Of a DNA stretch of 64,000 bases, positions 52,074 through 64,000 are shown piece after piece. How positions within the stretch are numbered: the stretch's first letter is position 1; every line of letters starts with the position of its first letter. This DNA is from Hysterangium stoloniferum (taxonomy: Eukaryota > Basidiomycota > Agaricomycetes > Hysterangiales > Hysterangiaceae), in NCBI GenBank assembly GCA_015178975.1, contig WHVD01000205.1, forward strand, positions 62,001-126,000, read 5' to 3'. The notes under the pieces are model-generated. The model ran no database searches, was not told where the DNA came from, and was given only the letters and a program-made list of their open reading frames with translations. Position numbers and translations under genes: made by a program.

Positions 52074-53401
52074 TAGCCTTAATAGACACAAATGGATTTT
52101 GAAAAAAGGTCTCTGCAGACTTTGTTGTTCAACTGAGAGTTAGCACTCTTGAAGAATCCATCACTTAAGTTATGTAAATAATAACACTCTTAATATTCAA
52201 CTTGCGTGTTAATCGTTAGCGCATAGTATTACAACAACTTATTTCACAGTCATTAATTTGCTACCTCCGACATTAACCCTCAAAAGTGCCACCAAACAAT
52301 CCACGACCACGCTATCATCCTATACTTATCTCACTGTATTAATATTTTTAAATGGTTTTGTGGCATCGCACTTCGGTGATATAAGCAAGGTCACTTATCT
52401 GTTTTTACTCTTTTGTGGTCGACACTCATAAGGATCTTCCTGTTATATATGCGACTTTCCTTCTTCTTCTCACTCTCTGACTTCTCTACTTTCGATCCAT
52501 TATCTCAAAGCTACCTCCTATCATCGGCGGTGCGAAAAGAAGCAGAATAAACACAGCGTGACAGAAGTGTGTCGATATTGAGTCCAATTTAAGATTTCCC
52601 CGAGCCAGGGAAGAAAAATAACAAAGAGGTGGCCGGGAACGTGCGATGCATTCACGTGGGATCGGTTTCTTAAGGTTACGCGAAGTCGAAAATCAAACGT
52701 ATCAATTCAATCCTTACGCCGTCGTCCCTTCACCAAGCTCTTGCCTTGACTTCAAAGATATGGAAATTGGTAAATATTTACAAAAAAATGAAGAAATCTT
52801 CTGATGATCCTTTATATCAGTAGACAGTAACAAGAGGTGATCTGTGGACCAGGGATGGAGGGTTCTTTAGGTTTAGCTTATGTTTGTGTCCAGTTGGAAG
52901 ATTGCTTGAGATCAGCAGACGTGTACCGCCGACCGCTCTCTTGCAAATCTCCCGCGCTGTCACAGAAAGAGTAGCTCCATCCTCTATGCACCACGGGATC
53001 TATTTCAACTAGGTTGGTTGGCGGGCGCGTATCTGTTGTATAGAAAGTTAGCTATGGATGGTGACGATGCGATGAATAACATACCCTTGTGCCTCTCCAA
53101 CCGTGAAAGAGATAATTGGCTGTCGTTCATCCCACATATCTGGGTGAGACGATGTACTGTGTCCATAGTGAAATTTAATGTTATAATCAGTTCAATTTGT
53201 ATTTCAACTCACTTCCCGTGGATTTCCTCGACGTCTGAAACATCGTCATCGTCAACTACTCCCATAGTGGTGGCAGGCGTTGGCGGCGTTGGTGCGGGAG
53301 TTGGAGGCGGTGCGACGGGCATGGCCAGCTCAGCCTGGTTGGCACTGGAGAAATAGTAGTAATTGAGCCCGCAATAACATACAAATTATATACAAAGAAC
53401 A

Positions 53402-53734
53402 TTACTGATGAATATTCCAGGTTAATTCCAAGTGCTCCTGGAGAACACCTATGTGGGGGACATTGTCGATGTCGTAGACGGTCGTGGGTGCAGTAGGCAC
53501 CGCTGGGGGAATATCATCCTGTGTTGCCATTTCACCATCTAGCCTTGATTCAGGATATGGGCCAGGGATAATATGTGTGATTATCTCCGACGGAACGATC
53601 AGATACCGCTGATCGGCAAGGTACAGCTCTTGGTGTGTTCCAACGCAAACTGGAACCCCCGACATCACCTCTAGCCACTGTGGCGGATTTGATATCCAAA
53701 TGCTGCATATGGCAAAGCTCCAGTCACACATCAC
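53402..53734 (-). CDS. Hypothetical 110-residue ORF of unit U, second copy
   Basis: Same length and limits as 32627-32959, with about eight residue changes, mostly conservative (for example SEIITHIIPGP for SEIIKHIIPGP). Ends at the same donor-like site. Two copies staying open argues that the frame is or was coding. Function unknown. Confidence 0.45.
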   Translation of the reverse strand: MMCDWSFAICSIWISNPPQWLEVMSGVPVCVGTHQELYLADQRYLIVPSEIITHIIPGPYPESRLDGEMATQDDIPPAVPTAPTTVYDIDNVPHIGVLQEHLELTWNIHQ

Positions 53735-54619
53735 ACTTATCGGGTATCAACAGAAAACTCACAGTGTGCGACCGTTATCTAGGATTACCCAGAGGGTTTC
53801 AGCCATCCTGGAAATGTCCGATGGCCCACTGAGTAAAGCAGGTGAACGAATGATTAACAAGACTACGAGGTATTTGACTCAACTGATTGAAGGAAGAGGG
53901 AGGAGGTACCTGCATGATTCACTTACTGCCTAAGCCAGGAGGAAGTAGGAAGGAAGAAAGGGATAAGCATAAATAAGAAAATAAGCGATGTCAGTTCGGA
54001 GCTGACGCGTGACTGTTTTTGTAAGTTCAAACTTGCTGACGTGCTGCAAAGTTCACCGGCTCTCAGAAGAAAAATAACCTGAATCTAAGTTTGGGCCCCT
54101 TCGATGTCAGTGCAGTTTGATAATTCTATATCAGATGCTTGAAGTTGTACTAATGTAAGGGAGTGAGAGTCCTGCGATCTTGTTATCAACACGCATGACG
54201 TATCGTGTTTCGTTCCATTGTCTCGAGCTCTTGAATGGGCACACATGTCCATTCCCCCCCCCCTTCTTTTATCTCTCTAGGATATATCGTTTCCTTTGTT
54301 TTCCCCTTATCGTCATCATTTTCTTTTGTTCTACAACGCAGAGCCATCTCCCCTATATATTGTTCAATGTAGACGGTATATAGAAAACGGACAAAGTTGA
54401 GTTACGATTACTAAACTACTGTAAAATAGTACATAGCCGAACTACATCTAGTATAGTAAAATCAAAAAAGGAGCGCAGCAAGACCGTGAGTGTCCTCAAC
54501 GGCTTGCAACACAATACCATTAATCCCAACATATATATATATAAACATCCTAAACCTATCTTCAATACGACCAATTTTCTACTTCTGTTCTATTCGAACT
54601 CTTGCATTCCTAAGTATAG

Positions 54620-57502
54620 TGATTGTATTGAAGCGAGTGGGAATTAGAAAGATACTCTATCGCAGTTTATTCGACTGACTTGTTTGTCTGTTGTTTTCTA
54701 TTCTATATACTATGTACCAGTAATGGTACATTGCCGGTTCCATATGGATTCCTAATCTTTTACTAATGCTATGTTTTATTTACTATTATGACTGCACTCG
54801 GACTTATTCTACATCCAATTTCCAACTTCAAACTCTGACAATCTTAACACTCCCCCTCGAGTGCAGTTATCCCAAGCTTAATCCTTCACATAGTTTCTGA
54901 AGACTTGGCCCAGGTAATGCTTTGGTAAAAATATCTGCTATGTTCTTGGAGGTAGGGCAGTACTGGAGTTGAAATGTGTTATTCTTCACAAGATCATGGA
55001 TGAAGTGATATCTGGGTCAATATGCTTGGTGTGTGCATGAAACATGTTGTTTGATGCTAATGCTATTTGCTCCTTGATTATCACAGTAAACTGGTATGTC
55101 TTCTTCCACCAGCTTGTATAATTTGCTGAGTAGAGTCTTGATATATGTGATTTCACATACTACTGAGGTGAGTGCTATATACATATTCTGCTTCAGCAGT
55201 TGATAACACAATCAATGATTGCTTTCTAGAACTCCATGCACCTGATGTGCCATGGAACATGATCACATACCCAGACATTGAGTGTCTATGGGGTTGACCT
55301 GCCCAATCTGCATCTACAAATGCTTCTAGGCATTGATTTGTTGCTCCTAAGGTGTAAGGGCAACCCCTACTACCTGTAGTACTCACACTAGGCTAACAGG
55401 AGACTGATATATATACAAATAACTACCTAACTCACCTAGCAGGAGGGAATCCAAAGAGAAACAGTCTAAGGAATTCCCCCTGCAAGGTGTGACCCAGTAG
55501 TCTAAAAATAACTTTACCTAATATAGAACAGGGCCCTTCCCACAATCAAACACTAATGCCATGAGCTTCTGAAGTTAGTCACCTACTCCTCAGAGGCATA
55601 TATTAGCCAGAGTAGTTGATATCCACAAGGAGAGGAAAAGAGAGGAAAGGCATGGGGTTGAATTGTGGACTCAGGGACTTCAATAAGATGAGGAATGGTG
55701 CTCCCTGGGGTCTGTGACAAAGGGTCCCTTGACATAAGGTGAGTTTTAGATTCTTCCTCCCTTCCAAGTAGCATATGTTTGACTCATTTTGCAGCTTCCC
55801 AATACATTTGCATTGGTTCTCACATGAACTGTGAAAGTATTGCCATGGTGAAGGCAATATTGGGTTGTATACTGGTTTCAGCATACATTAGTGATCCAAT
55901 TGCTTTCTAATATGGTATGTCTTTGAATTGAGTGTTTCCCAATTGATCCTGCTTCAAGTTCATACCAGTTTCTATTGGCATCTGCCATTTTTGCTTCTTC
56001 AAGATGAAAATGTTCAACAATTGTGTTGATATACACCTCCTGGGACAATGGTATGGTTTGTTCTTCTCTGTTCCTTTTCACCTTGAGTCCCAATAACCAG
56101 GTAAGTTCACCTAAATCAGTTATTTTAAAGCATTCCTTGAGCTGATCCTTGAATTTGACAATATGTTTAAGGTTGTTTGATGTTATTCCCATATTGTCAA
56201 CAGATACAGTTACAACTGTGTGCTCTTCATTTTCACATTTGAAGTAAATGGCTTTTCAACCTGTGAGTGGCTATACTCTGCATCCAAAAAGAAAGTTTCC
56301 AGTTCTTCTGACCATTTTAAACCAGTTTTAGTCCATATAGGCTGCATAGCAGTTTCAATGCCTTCCTTTCTTCTCCTGGTTGAAGATATCCAGGTGGCAC
56401 CCTCATGTATATTTATCTCTGAGCTTGGCATTCAGGTATGCACTTTTAATATGCACTTGAGGTATTTCCCAGTTTTGATGTGCTGCCATTGTCAGGACAA
56501 CTGGAATTGCTGACATGTTTGACATGGGTGCAAAGGTTTGTGAATAGTCTATGCTGTATTCTTGATGTTGACCATTTGCCACTAGACAGGCCCATAGTTT
56601 TATCTTCTCTCCATCTGGTCCTCATTTCATTGCAAGTACAAAGTGGCAGGGTATGATATTTGCTCCTTGAGATGCATCTACCTTTTCCCATGTTCCTGAT
56701 TTCTCCAATTGACCTATGTATTTCATAGTCAATTGCTGCTTGCCCCTCAACTGCATCTGGTCCATTCAATGCTTCCTTTAGTGTTGATTCTGCATTTGTG
56801 GCTGCTGCAGCCTAATGGGTTGTGGAGCCTATTTCTTATTCATCTGGTAATTCTTCTATTGCAGCTGATGCTGTCTGTCCTTGGTTCAACACTTTATAAT
56901 AGCCTGCTGGGGGTCACACTCACATTGCTCTTGGGGTTGTTGGTGCTGGAAGTGTTTGCACACTTTGGGGTGGTGTTGCAGGGGTTGGTGCTGATGATAT
57001 GATGTGCTGGATGTTACTCTGGACATTGTCTTCTGGGACTGTTTCCCATGACTCCCCCTCATCCAGTATGTTATTTTGAATATTGATTTGTGCAGGTATC
57101 AAACTGATGTTTCATTCAATGGAAATTCATCATTTCTCTGGCCAATATATTCTAAATGCCTTGCTTTGTTCATCCACACCCACAAATAGAGTTTCCTTGG
57201 CATGTGCTTCAAGCTTTCCTGTGTCGTTTAGGTGGACATATACATTCATGCTGAATTCATGTGCTTGGGCAAGGTTTGCTTTGGTCCCATGTACCAGGTC
57301 ATATGGTGTGTGTCTGGGAATGGCTCTTGAAGGTGAACAATTTTTCAACCATGTAGCATAATTGATAGCTTCAGCCCACAGGAATTTTGGAATCTTCTGG
57401 CCTAGTAACATGGCCCATGCATGTTTAACAAGCATTCAATTTAGTCTTTCAGCAACTTCATTTTGTTGGGGTGAATTATGCACAGTAAGTTGTCTCTCTA
57501 TT
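54620..57502 (-). mobile_element. Ty1/copia element, second copy, truncated and broken
   Basis: LTR 54620-54849 (230 bp, same site as the first copy). Minus strand, in order from the right: integrase end (57130-57435: HAWAMLLGQKIPKFLWAEAINYATWLKN, TPYDLVHGTKANL), linker, RT (55878-56431: LTWLLGLKVKRNREEQTIPLSQ), LTR A-like insert (55353-55628), RNase H (54880-55386: AFVDADWAGQPHRHS, VLSTAEAEYV, CDNQGANSI). gag and protease are absent; the right side is cut by LTR C at 57503. Several breaks. Confidence 0.85.
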
Positions 57503-58244
57503 TGTTACAACTTTGTCGCAACCCAACAGTCCCCGATGATACTATCATCCACCTGCACTTCAAGTTACTGGCCAAAGTCATCATATCGGAAACTGTCGGT
57601 AGCCCGACACTGATGTATACCCTCATGGTGATCAAACCCTATTTATGCCCCTGTTAAGTTATACTCGTACCATCTGGTTATGCTTTGATACGTCCCCTTT
57701 TACTTATGATGATCCGTTCCACACTATGTTTCACCTATGCCCATATATACTTGTAACCCTTGGACTATTTCCTTTTCTCGTAATTCCACTCTTGGTTAAT
57801 CACAGCTTCTGATCTCATTGTCACCTTCCAGTTTCTAGTCAAGTCTATTTGTCAATAGTAATTCTGCTCTTCCCTTAGTTAGTAGTTTCTAGATGCCGAT
57901 AACTTGTATATAAACCCACTGTAATGTAGTTACTGGGCAATCAGAATATTGACTCAGAACACTCATATACATCTCTCATAGTCTCACTCTAAGTATCCCA
58001 CTCTCTGCCTCTGCTTGCACTCACTCACCCTTGGTCTCCAACCCCTCGACCCAACACTCAACTTATCCTTTGGCTTCCAATCGGTAACACACCATGAGGT
58101 ACTCAATAGGACTAGTTTTCGCCCACCCAAAATTTAAGGACACCTGATGGTAACTTGTGAGGGTGCAGCACATAAGCTGAAGCCAAGTCCTTCTGTTCAG
58201 TCCCCATTGGTCTACCGACATCAGTCAGTTTTCTGTTCTTAACA
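57503..58244 (+). repeat. LTR C
   Basis: 742 bp, tgttacaactttgtcg ... ctgttcttaaca. The two flanks (ctatt, cttgc) do not match, so it marks a rearranged junction between copia and LTR D sequence. The shared hairpin motif is at about 58163-58190. Confidence 0.85.
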
Positions 58245-58500
58245 CTTGCCAAGAACATTGTTGAGGGTATTGAGAAGGGAGGAAAGGGACTGGGAACTAA
58301 AGAGGGCAATCTAAGTCAATTTTTGAACTGAAGAACTGTTGTAAATTGAGGCTCATGTGTACTCACAATGACTCATAACAACTCATAACAACTCATCATG
58401 CTCCTTAACGACTAATCATGAATCATAACGACAATAAGCTTGAAGTGATTCAAGCTACGATAAGATTATGATAAGGTCACATTTTACGATCATGTCTTGC
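58245..58500. other. LTR D fragment and simple repeats
   Basis: 58245-58335 matches 47395-47485 of LTR D. 58370-58400 holds the short repeat actcataaca. Nothing else recognised. Confidence 0.55.
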
Positions 58501-59094
58501 TGTGAAGAGTAGTGGAAGTTCTAACCATTCTATATACGAAGAATATCGACCGTTTAGGTACGACACTAAGATGTATTGACTACTCAGTTCAATACGGTAG
58601 AAGGAAGTAGCTATCTAGAATAAGGTAGAGAGCTAAAACCAATAAGTAGAATCGACTGTCTAGTGCGATTCTGAACGACTGCTCGAGAGTAGAGTAGAGT
58701 ACTAGAGAGTCGAATAATAGAATAGCGTGGATGTGGTCCACGCGAGTAGTGATAAGGATTGAGTTTCAACTGGTACAGTTCGAAACTCTGATAGAGTAGA
58801 TAGCTAAAGCCTGTCTATGATGGTCGAGATGATACACCAATCACAACTTACAGGACACTAATGGGTGTCTGGGTAAGTCGTGGTTGTGGTGTAAAAAGTG
58901 TCTGAGTTCTAAACTACGGGCGCTAGAATACATAAGTCTGGCGTCTGTGCGCCCACAAGAGTCGATGTACCGCATACATAGGTCGTCGAACTAGTTATAG
59001 ATATAATAAAAGAGAGAAAATAGAAATAATAAAGGAAATATAATAAGAGCTCATCCGACTATATTTCCTGAGTGTATTTCGCCATACCTCTCAC
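58501..59094 (-). repeat. LTR I, 3' LTR of G3
   Basis: 594 bp, tgtgaagagtag ... cctctcaca. Same family as the solo LTR at 20713-21118 but longer. Confidence 0.88.
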
Positions 59095-59120
59095 AGTGCC
59101 CCCCAGGTTGAAGAGCTATG

Positions 59121-61606
59121 TCAAAGAAGATGTCGAAGGACGCTTGGAACTCCTCCCCATGCGTCCTGCGATGAACCCCCAAGGTGTAGGATAGTGTTGC
59201 CCCAGGCGAGACGCTTGGCACGAAAGGAAAGAGCGATGTCCTCCCGCCTCAAAGCGTCATTGGCGGATGTCAACCCATCCAGTTTTTGGATCGATGAGAC
59301 CCAACGACCATAGGCCTTCTGGCACGTTTGAATTATGGCGCAAACGCAATCAGCGGAAGCGTCAGTTATACGGGCAATGAGAGGGGGTTGAGGGTGTAGT
59401 GATGGCAGGGTAGGAGTGATGAGCAGTGTGGAGCTCATGTCTCCCCCAGAGGGGATTCCTCTCGAGGTGTCCGAATCCAGCAACAGTTGCTCCAACAAGT
59501 CAATGAGGTCCACTGCAGAGTGGGTTGGTGTGTGGTCAGGAAGAACACAAGAAGAGTTGACAAGTAAGGACCGAAACATGGAAAGTTCCACCCGTTCGAT
59601 ATCCTCCATTAAACGCAGCTGTTCCTTAGGGTCATTGATGCATAAATAAAATGCGCTCATGCGGTCCGACAACGTGAGAGACCCGCTATACCCCTGGATA
59701 TGCCCTTTAAGAAGGGGGTGCCGCAGGGTTGGTCCCAGTCGCGTTAATGTGCGTCCCACAGTGAAGATGTCGGAGGGGTAATTAATGGACATGTGCATCC
59801 AACTTGACTGGAAGGGACGGGAGGGGCCAGCCATATCCTCAGAGTGGAGGGGAGAGGACGGCTGCGGCGGGGGCTGCAAATGGGGTGGGCCGGGGGGGGG
59901 GGGTCCATGACAAGGGGCTCATCGGCCTGAGTATCGGTTCTTCATTTCCCTTTTGCTTTTTTGCTTAAGGGGGGAGGCTCCTTGAAGGCTTCCATTGCCG
60001 GGGGGGGGGGGTTTCCTTGGAGACGTCTGTGGCTGAGAGAGGCGCTTCGAGGACTTCCTCCATAGGCATTGCGAGAACTTCTGGGATAGGGTGATCAACA
60101 TCCATTAATGTATCGTTAGGATGCTGTATGGGGCTTCCCAGAGAAACGCAAGGGGAGTAGGGAGAGGCGGGCGGTGGACTCCGCATTGTCAAGGAAGTGA
60201 GGGGAATGTTAGACACCGCAGGGACCAAAGGCGTCGGAGTAGAGTGGGAGGCGACGAGAGGGTCAGGTGACATGCGGAGGGGTGAGATTGGCTGCGGTGC
60301 TGGAGGAGGCTTGGGTATGGATGAGGACGGTGATATAAGAGAATGTCCTGCGAAGGGGAGGGGTAGTGGTATAGGGGGAAGAGAAGGCAGCTCGGAGGAT
60401 GGTACAAGACTTCCCGGTAGCTCCGAAAAGGGTGTAAAGCGCTGTAATGTGGGTACGGAAGAGACCGGTGGAGGTGGAGGGAGATGAGAGGAAGTGGATG
60501 GGATTGCAGTCTGCTGGACGATACCCTCTCCAAACTCTGATGGAAGTTGGTAGCTTTCGTCGTTGGTTAGGATCACTCGTGAAGAAGTGAATGTTGTCAG
60601 GGAGTAGGAAACCTTCATGGCAGTCAGCACTGAGGTACTTGCTGTCGTAGGTGGGTTAGCGAGATTGGTCGTCCTCCGAGTCAGATGAAAGATCATTAGG
60701 CCCCATCTGGTAGGTCCGTTCCTGAGGTCCACGTTGTGAAGGGGGTCTGGGAGGTAATGCAACTCCATCTCCACGTCGCAATGCAATGCTTTGTAATTTG
60801 ATCCTTCGTACTTTGTCCCAATCATAGAAGGTGACCCCATCTTTTCCTTTCCTACTTTTTTGTCCTACACTCCGAACACATGGCGTGCCCCCGTCACTGC
60901 AATCCGTTTCAGCAAAATCTGTCCATTTATGACCCGAAGGGGGAGTGATGATTGAAGGATTATCGTGCCCTTCCATTTTCCTCCATTCCTGCCGTGTCCG
61001 CCTTGAAGGGACATTATCCCTAGCCCCCATCCTCCGCTGTCCTTCCAAGTACTCCTCTCTCCTCTTCCGTTTAAGCGTTTTCAATTCCTCCTGAACCTGC
61101 GTGGAGAAAGCCTCAGACTGCTGTTTATTTTTGATCTCCTCTTCGGTAGAAGGGAAAATACTACGAGAAGGTGGTGGGGTTTCGCTCCATGTTCCCGAGG
61201 GTGCCCCCCAAGTATTAGAGGACCATGGTGCAGCTTTTGAAACAGAGTCTGTCCGCATAGGATTCGTGGACGATGAGGTCTCCTCCACACGCTCGACAGT
61301 TTCTGTTCGAGGTGATGGGGCAGAAGGAACTGTAGTTTGAGGTCGAGGTATTCTTTTAAAATTGGGAAATCGGGGTCTGGGAAGAGGAGCGTATGGAGTA
61401 AAGGCGGTTCCGTTCCCTGAGTTGGTGGACGTTCCTGCAATGTCGCCCTGCACAGTGGAGGGTATTGGCAAAGGCGTTCCAGAATTACTCGTGGAGTGCT
61501 CGACTTGTTCAGTGCTCAACGGCGTGGTAGAGGTATTAATAGGTTGAGGTCGCGGTATTCTTTTGAAGTTGGGGAACTTGGGTTTGGGTTGTTGCTCCTG
61601 CGACAT
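59121..61606 (-). CDS. G3 post-pol accessory coding region
   Basis: Three minus-strand open stretches, 60656-61606 (316 codons), 59965-60840 (291) and 59121-59879 (252), lie downstream of pol, where retroviruses keep env. The first begins MSQEQQPKPKFPNFKRIPRP. The motif FPNFKRIPRPQ occurs twice (about residues 12 and 80), followed by S/T/P-rich sequence and a basic K/R-rich helix (LKTLKRKRREEYLEGQRR). The second is proline/serine-rich (PPPPPVSSVPTLQRF). The third is more folded-looking with aliphatic helices (LSDRMSAFYLCINDPKEQLRL). No signal peptide, membrane span or zinc motif seen, so env is unlikely. Function unknown; treated as a fossil region. Confidence 0.6.
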
Positions 61607-61802
61607 AGTGTACTGATTAGAGAGGTTGACGTGGAGGGAAGAGATAGGGGGAATAAAATTTTCTTTAGCGAATTTACGTATTTTACATTAATTTCAAGCT
61701 CCGCTCGGTTATTGAAGTGAAAGGCCAAGGGGGAAGAAAGTGGGGGGGGTAGAGCTAAAAGTCGATAAACAGTGTTGTTGTTGTAAGGATGTGAAATGAT
61801 CA
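61607..61802. other. Spacer between G3 pol and post-pol region
   Basis: About 195 bp separates the pol stop (61803) from the ATG at 61606. It might serve as a leader for the downstream frame; no clear promoter element is seen. Confidence 0.4.
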
Positions 61803-64000
61803 TTAAATTCGATAAATAGTCTTGTAAGCTCTAAGAAGAGCGGGAGCGTTACGAAGGTCATTGCCATTTAACCAAGTGTCCTCCTCCAGTCCATATCCTT
61901 TCCATCGAACCTGGAAAAGGAGTCGATTTTGATGCTTTTTGTGCCCTACTATAGCTTCTACTTCGTACTCCTCGTCGTTATGATTGAGTTCTCGAGGGTT
62001 CTCGAGTAGCTCCCTGGATCCGAATTCCTTAGGGGAGAGGTGGTACTTTTTAAGATGGTCTCGATTAATCACTGGATGTAATTGATATTCCAAGGGAATG
62101 TGGAGTCGGAAGACTTGAGGATTGATCTTTTCCAAGACCTCGAATGGCCCTATCCGTCTTTGTATAAGTTTTCTTCCGGGTCCCTTGGCTTCGACGAGCT
62201 CGAGAGAATGGGGATTAATCAGAACATAATCTCCCTCTGAGATATCTTCCACTAATCTCCGTCTCTTGTTGTAACTGCGAGCTTGGGTTTCTTGTGCTCA
62301 CGCAATCGAATCCCACACTGCTTGTCGGTGATTTTCCAATTATAAGATCCATTGGTCGGCTACAGGGCTATCCGATAATTCTCTGGGAACCACAGGGTCA
62401 TCCCCTCCTAGACAGCTAGACATTCCTCTTGGTAAGTAGCCCATCAGCAAAAAGGCTGGCACATAGCTTTTTGAGCTTTGAACCGTCGAATTGCAGGTAT
62501 GAGCCACTACTTGAGTCCATTTAGACCATTCCTCCTTTGAAGAGGCACAGTACGCTCTGAGCATTTGCTCCACAATAGCATTAGCGTTCTCCGTTTGACC
62601 GTCGGTCTGAGGATGGTGGGACAAGGATACTGCAAGGGCACTTCCGTATACTTTGCAGACTTCTCTCCAGAACCTACAGGTCCATCTCTTGTCTCGATCA
62701 CAGATTATCCTTGAAGGCAGGCCGAAAGGAGCGGCTACTTTATTCACGAAGATTCACGCGAATCCTTCTGCGGATAGATCTGAAGTGGTGGGTTCACAGA
62801 TTAAGAAACGCGTGAGTTTATCCACGGTGACGAAGATGGCGGAATAACCACCCTCTGTAGAAGGAGGCAATCCGGTAATCAGGTCCATCGAGACAACCTC
62901 AAACGGCCTTAGGGGTACATCCATGGGTCGAAGAGCTCCTTGTCGAGCGGAATGATCAATTTTAGTTTTCTGGCATATATCGCAGCTGCGAGCATACGCC
63001 ACGCAGTCCTGCAACATCCTCGGCCAGAAGAAACGGTCTTTCATCAGATTAAACAGCCTGTGGCCACCTGCATGAGCTCCTTCAAAAGGATTATCATGTA
63101 TCAGCTTGAGTATGGTTGTCGTCATGCTGCTAGGAACACAGATTCGACTTTTCCAGTCCGAATCTCGAAAGAACAATAGCTTATTCTTGCCGATAAAATA
63201 ATGCGAAGGAGTGGCTACCATGTTTGGAGAAATGGGATCGGCGGCATAATAATTCCTGAAGGCGGGATCTTTCTGGTATCCATCGCGAAGTTCCTTAGCG
63301 TAATTCTCATCGATCTCTATAAGCAATTGTGGATTCGAGAGAGTAAAATCTGCCTCATCAGTCTCATTGTTTCTGGGAAGGTTGTGCAAGTCCCATTTCG
63401 TTTGGGGACCTCTTCGACGGTTCTGACAGGTTCAACTAACTCGTGATGAGTGAGAAAGACGGCCTTTTCTGCTGGTTTGTTCTCCCATAACGTCTCGTTG
63501 TCATTCTGGTTATAAGAATCCACTACGATTGGTAAGAGATCGTCTCTCACGGGGCTAGCACAGTCAGGTACTCGAGGAAGTCTAGATAATGGGTCAACGT
63601 TGCTGTGTATCCGTCCTGCTCTATGTAGGATTTCCAGACCGGGGTATGCAGCGTATACTGCCCCCCCATGCAGCCAGTTGACGATTAGTATTCTCGTAAG
63701 ATCTGGCCCATTGTAATGCCGCATGGTCAGTGATCAAAAGGATATGTTCTCCCTCGATAAAGGGCTGGAAATGGACCAATCCTTCTTTAGCAGCTAACGC
63801 TTCTCACTCTGTGGCTGAGTAGTTACATTCCGCTTTCTTGAGCATACAGCTCCAATAGGTGATAATGTGTTCGACTGTGACACTGGTGTCATCAAAATCT
63901 GCGGCCCAGGAATCTGTCCAGGTGAATTCCGGCTCCTTGGTTTTATAACAAGTAACAAAAATGGGGATGTCTCGTGATTGATCGAAAGCTGCCCTTGCTT
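61803..64000 (-). pseudogene. G3 pol, RNase H to chromodomain, broken
   Basis: RNase H end with AECNYSATE (about 63800-63830) and NVDPLSRLPR (about 63580). Integrase zinc region H-x-H ... C-x2-C (HDNPFEGAHAGGHRLFN ... CDIC, about 62970-63105). Core with VVSMDLITGLP, ICDRDKRWTCRFW and QTDGQTENANAIVEQ (62560-62900). C-terminal region FEVLEKINPQVFRLHIP and chromodomain LLFQVRWKGYGLEEDTW (61850-61925). Several breaks. Confidence 0.85.

Larger units (their letters stand above)
51641..54619 (-). repeat. Tandem unit V+U, copy 2 (contains U3)
   Basis: Repeats the order of copy 1 with normal CpG content. It ends at the copia LTR (54620) at the same position as U1 (35353). Confidence 0.7.
58501..64000 (-). 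mobile_element. Ty3/gypsy chromovirus G3, 3' half, broken
   Basis: Minus strand: RNase H, integrase and chromodomain (61803-64000), a 2.5-kb post-pol coding region (59121-61606), the polypurine tract cctggggggcac, and the 3' LTR (58501-59094). The 5' part lies beyond the window. CpG-rich, so young, but pol has several breaks. It belongs to a different family from G2 (LTR I, different post-pol content). Confidence 0.88.

Noticed and set aside
59121-61606. Retrovirus-like env in G3
   Set aside because: Position fits, but no signal peptide, transmembrane span, furin-like site or cysteine pattern is visible. Called an accessory region of unknown role.

Overview
The window looks like a transposon-dense heterochromatic region of a basidiomycete (Agaricomycete-type) fungus. 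The reasons are chromodomain Ty3/gypsy elements, an Ngaro-type tyrosine-recombinase retrotransposon, Tc1-like elements, 66-68 bp GT-AG introns in the one clear host gene, and strong decay of CpG to TpG/CpA in the older copies. I recognise only one confident host gene: a three-exon UTP16/Bud21-like U3 snoRNA-associated protein (11646-12640), on a short island with normal CpG content.

Layout. 1-2998: 5' part of a Ty3/gypsy element (G0, minus strand) that runs off the left edge. 2999-9435: a stack of nested solo LTRs (families B, C, D, E) and Tc1 ends, several with exact 5-bp target-site duplications. It includes an LTR-E element end that carries an antisense zinc-cluster gene. 9436-11645: old repeat relics and the gene's 5' flank. 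11646-12640: UTP16-like gene. 12641-15889: relics, a solo LTR and a tRNA-like SINE head. 15890-30573: a short LTR element (H), then a broken gypsy copy (G1, plus strand) that hosts two solo LTRs and an Ngaro element (21594-27807), which in turn hosts a Tc1 element (24585-26192). 30600-35352: duplicated units (U) with minus-strand gene-like sequence, one holding a LINE end with a 16-bp target duplication. 35353-46535: end of a copia element, split by an H element (154-bp LTRs), itself split by a whole-looking young gypsy element G2 (36910-45019). 46631-47845: LTR D split by another terminal-repeat element. 47846-54619: two tandem V+U units with foldback MITEs and a long inverted repeat. 54620-57502: second copia relic. 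57503-58500: LTR C and fragments. 58501-64000: 3' LTR and 3' half of a third gypsy element (G3, minus strand), with about 2.5 kb of post-pol coding sequence, running off the right edge.

Most notable points: (1) At least three LTR-element copies carry, antisense to gag-pol and next to the 3' LTR, a gene-like unit with an N-terminal coiled coil, a conserved intron donor and a fungal Zn2Cys6 cluster. (2) G2 and G0 both show Tf1-like self-priming geometry: a 10-11 nt stretch after the 5' LTR is complementary to a stretch inside the LTR. (3) Unrelated-looking LTR families share one short hairpin motif. (4) The Ngaro element keeps the full A1-ORFs-B1-A2-B2 split direct repeats. All LTR and Ngaro elements are described as fossils: apart from G2, which looks whole, they are broken, and no individual lesions are listed.
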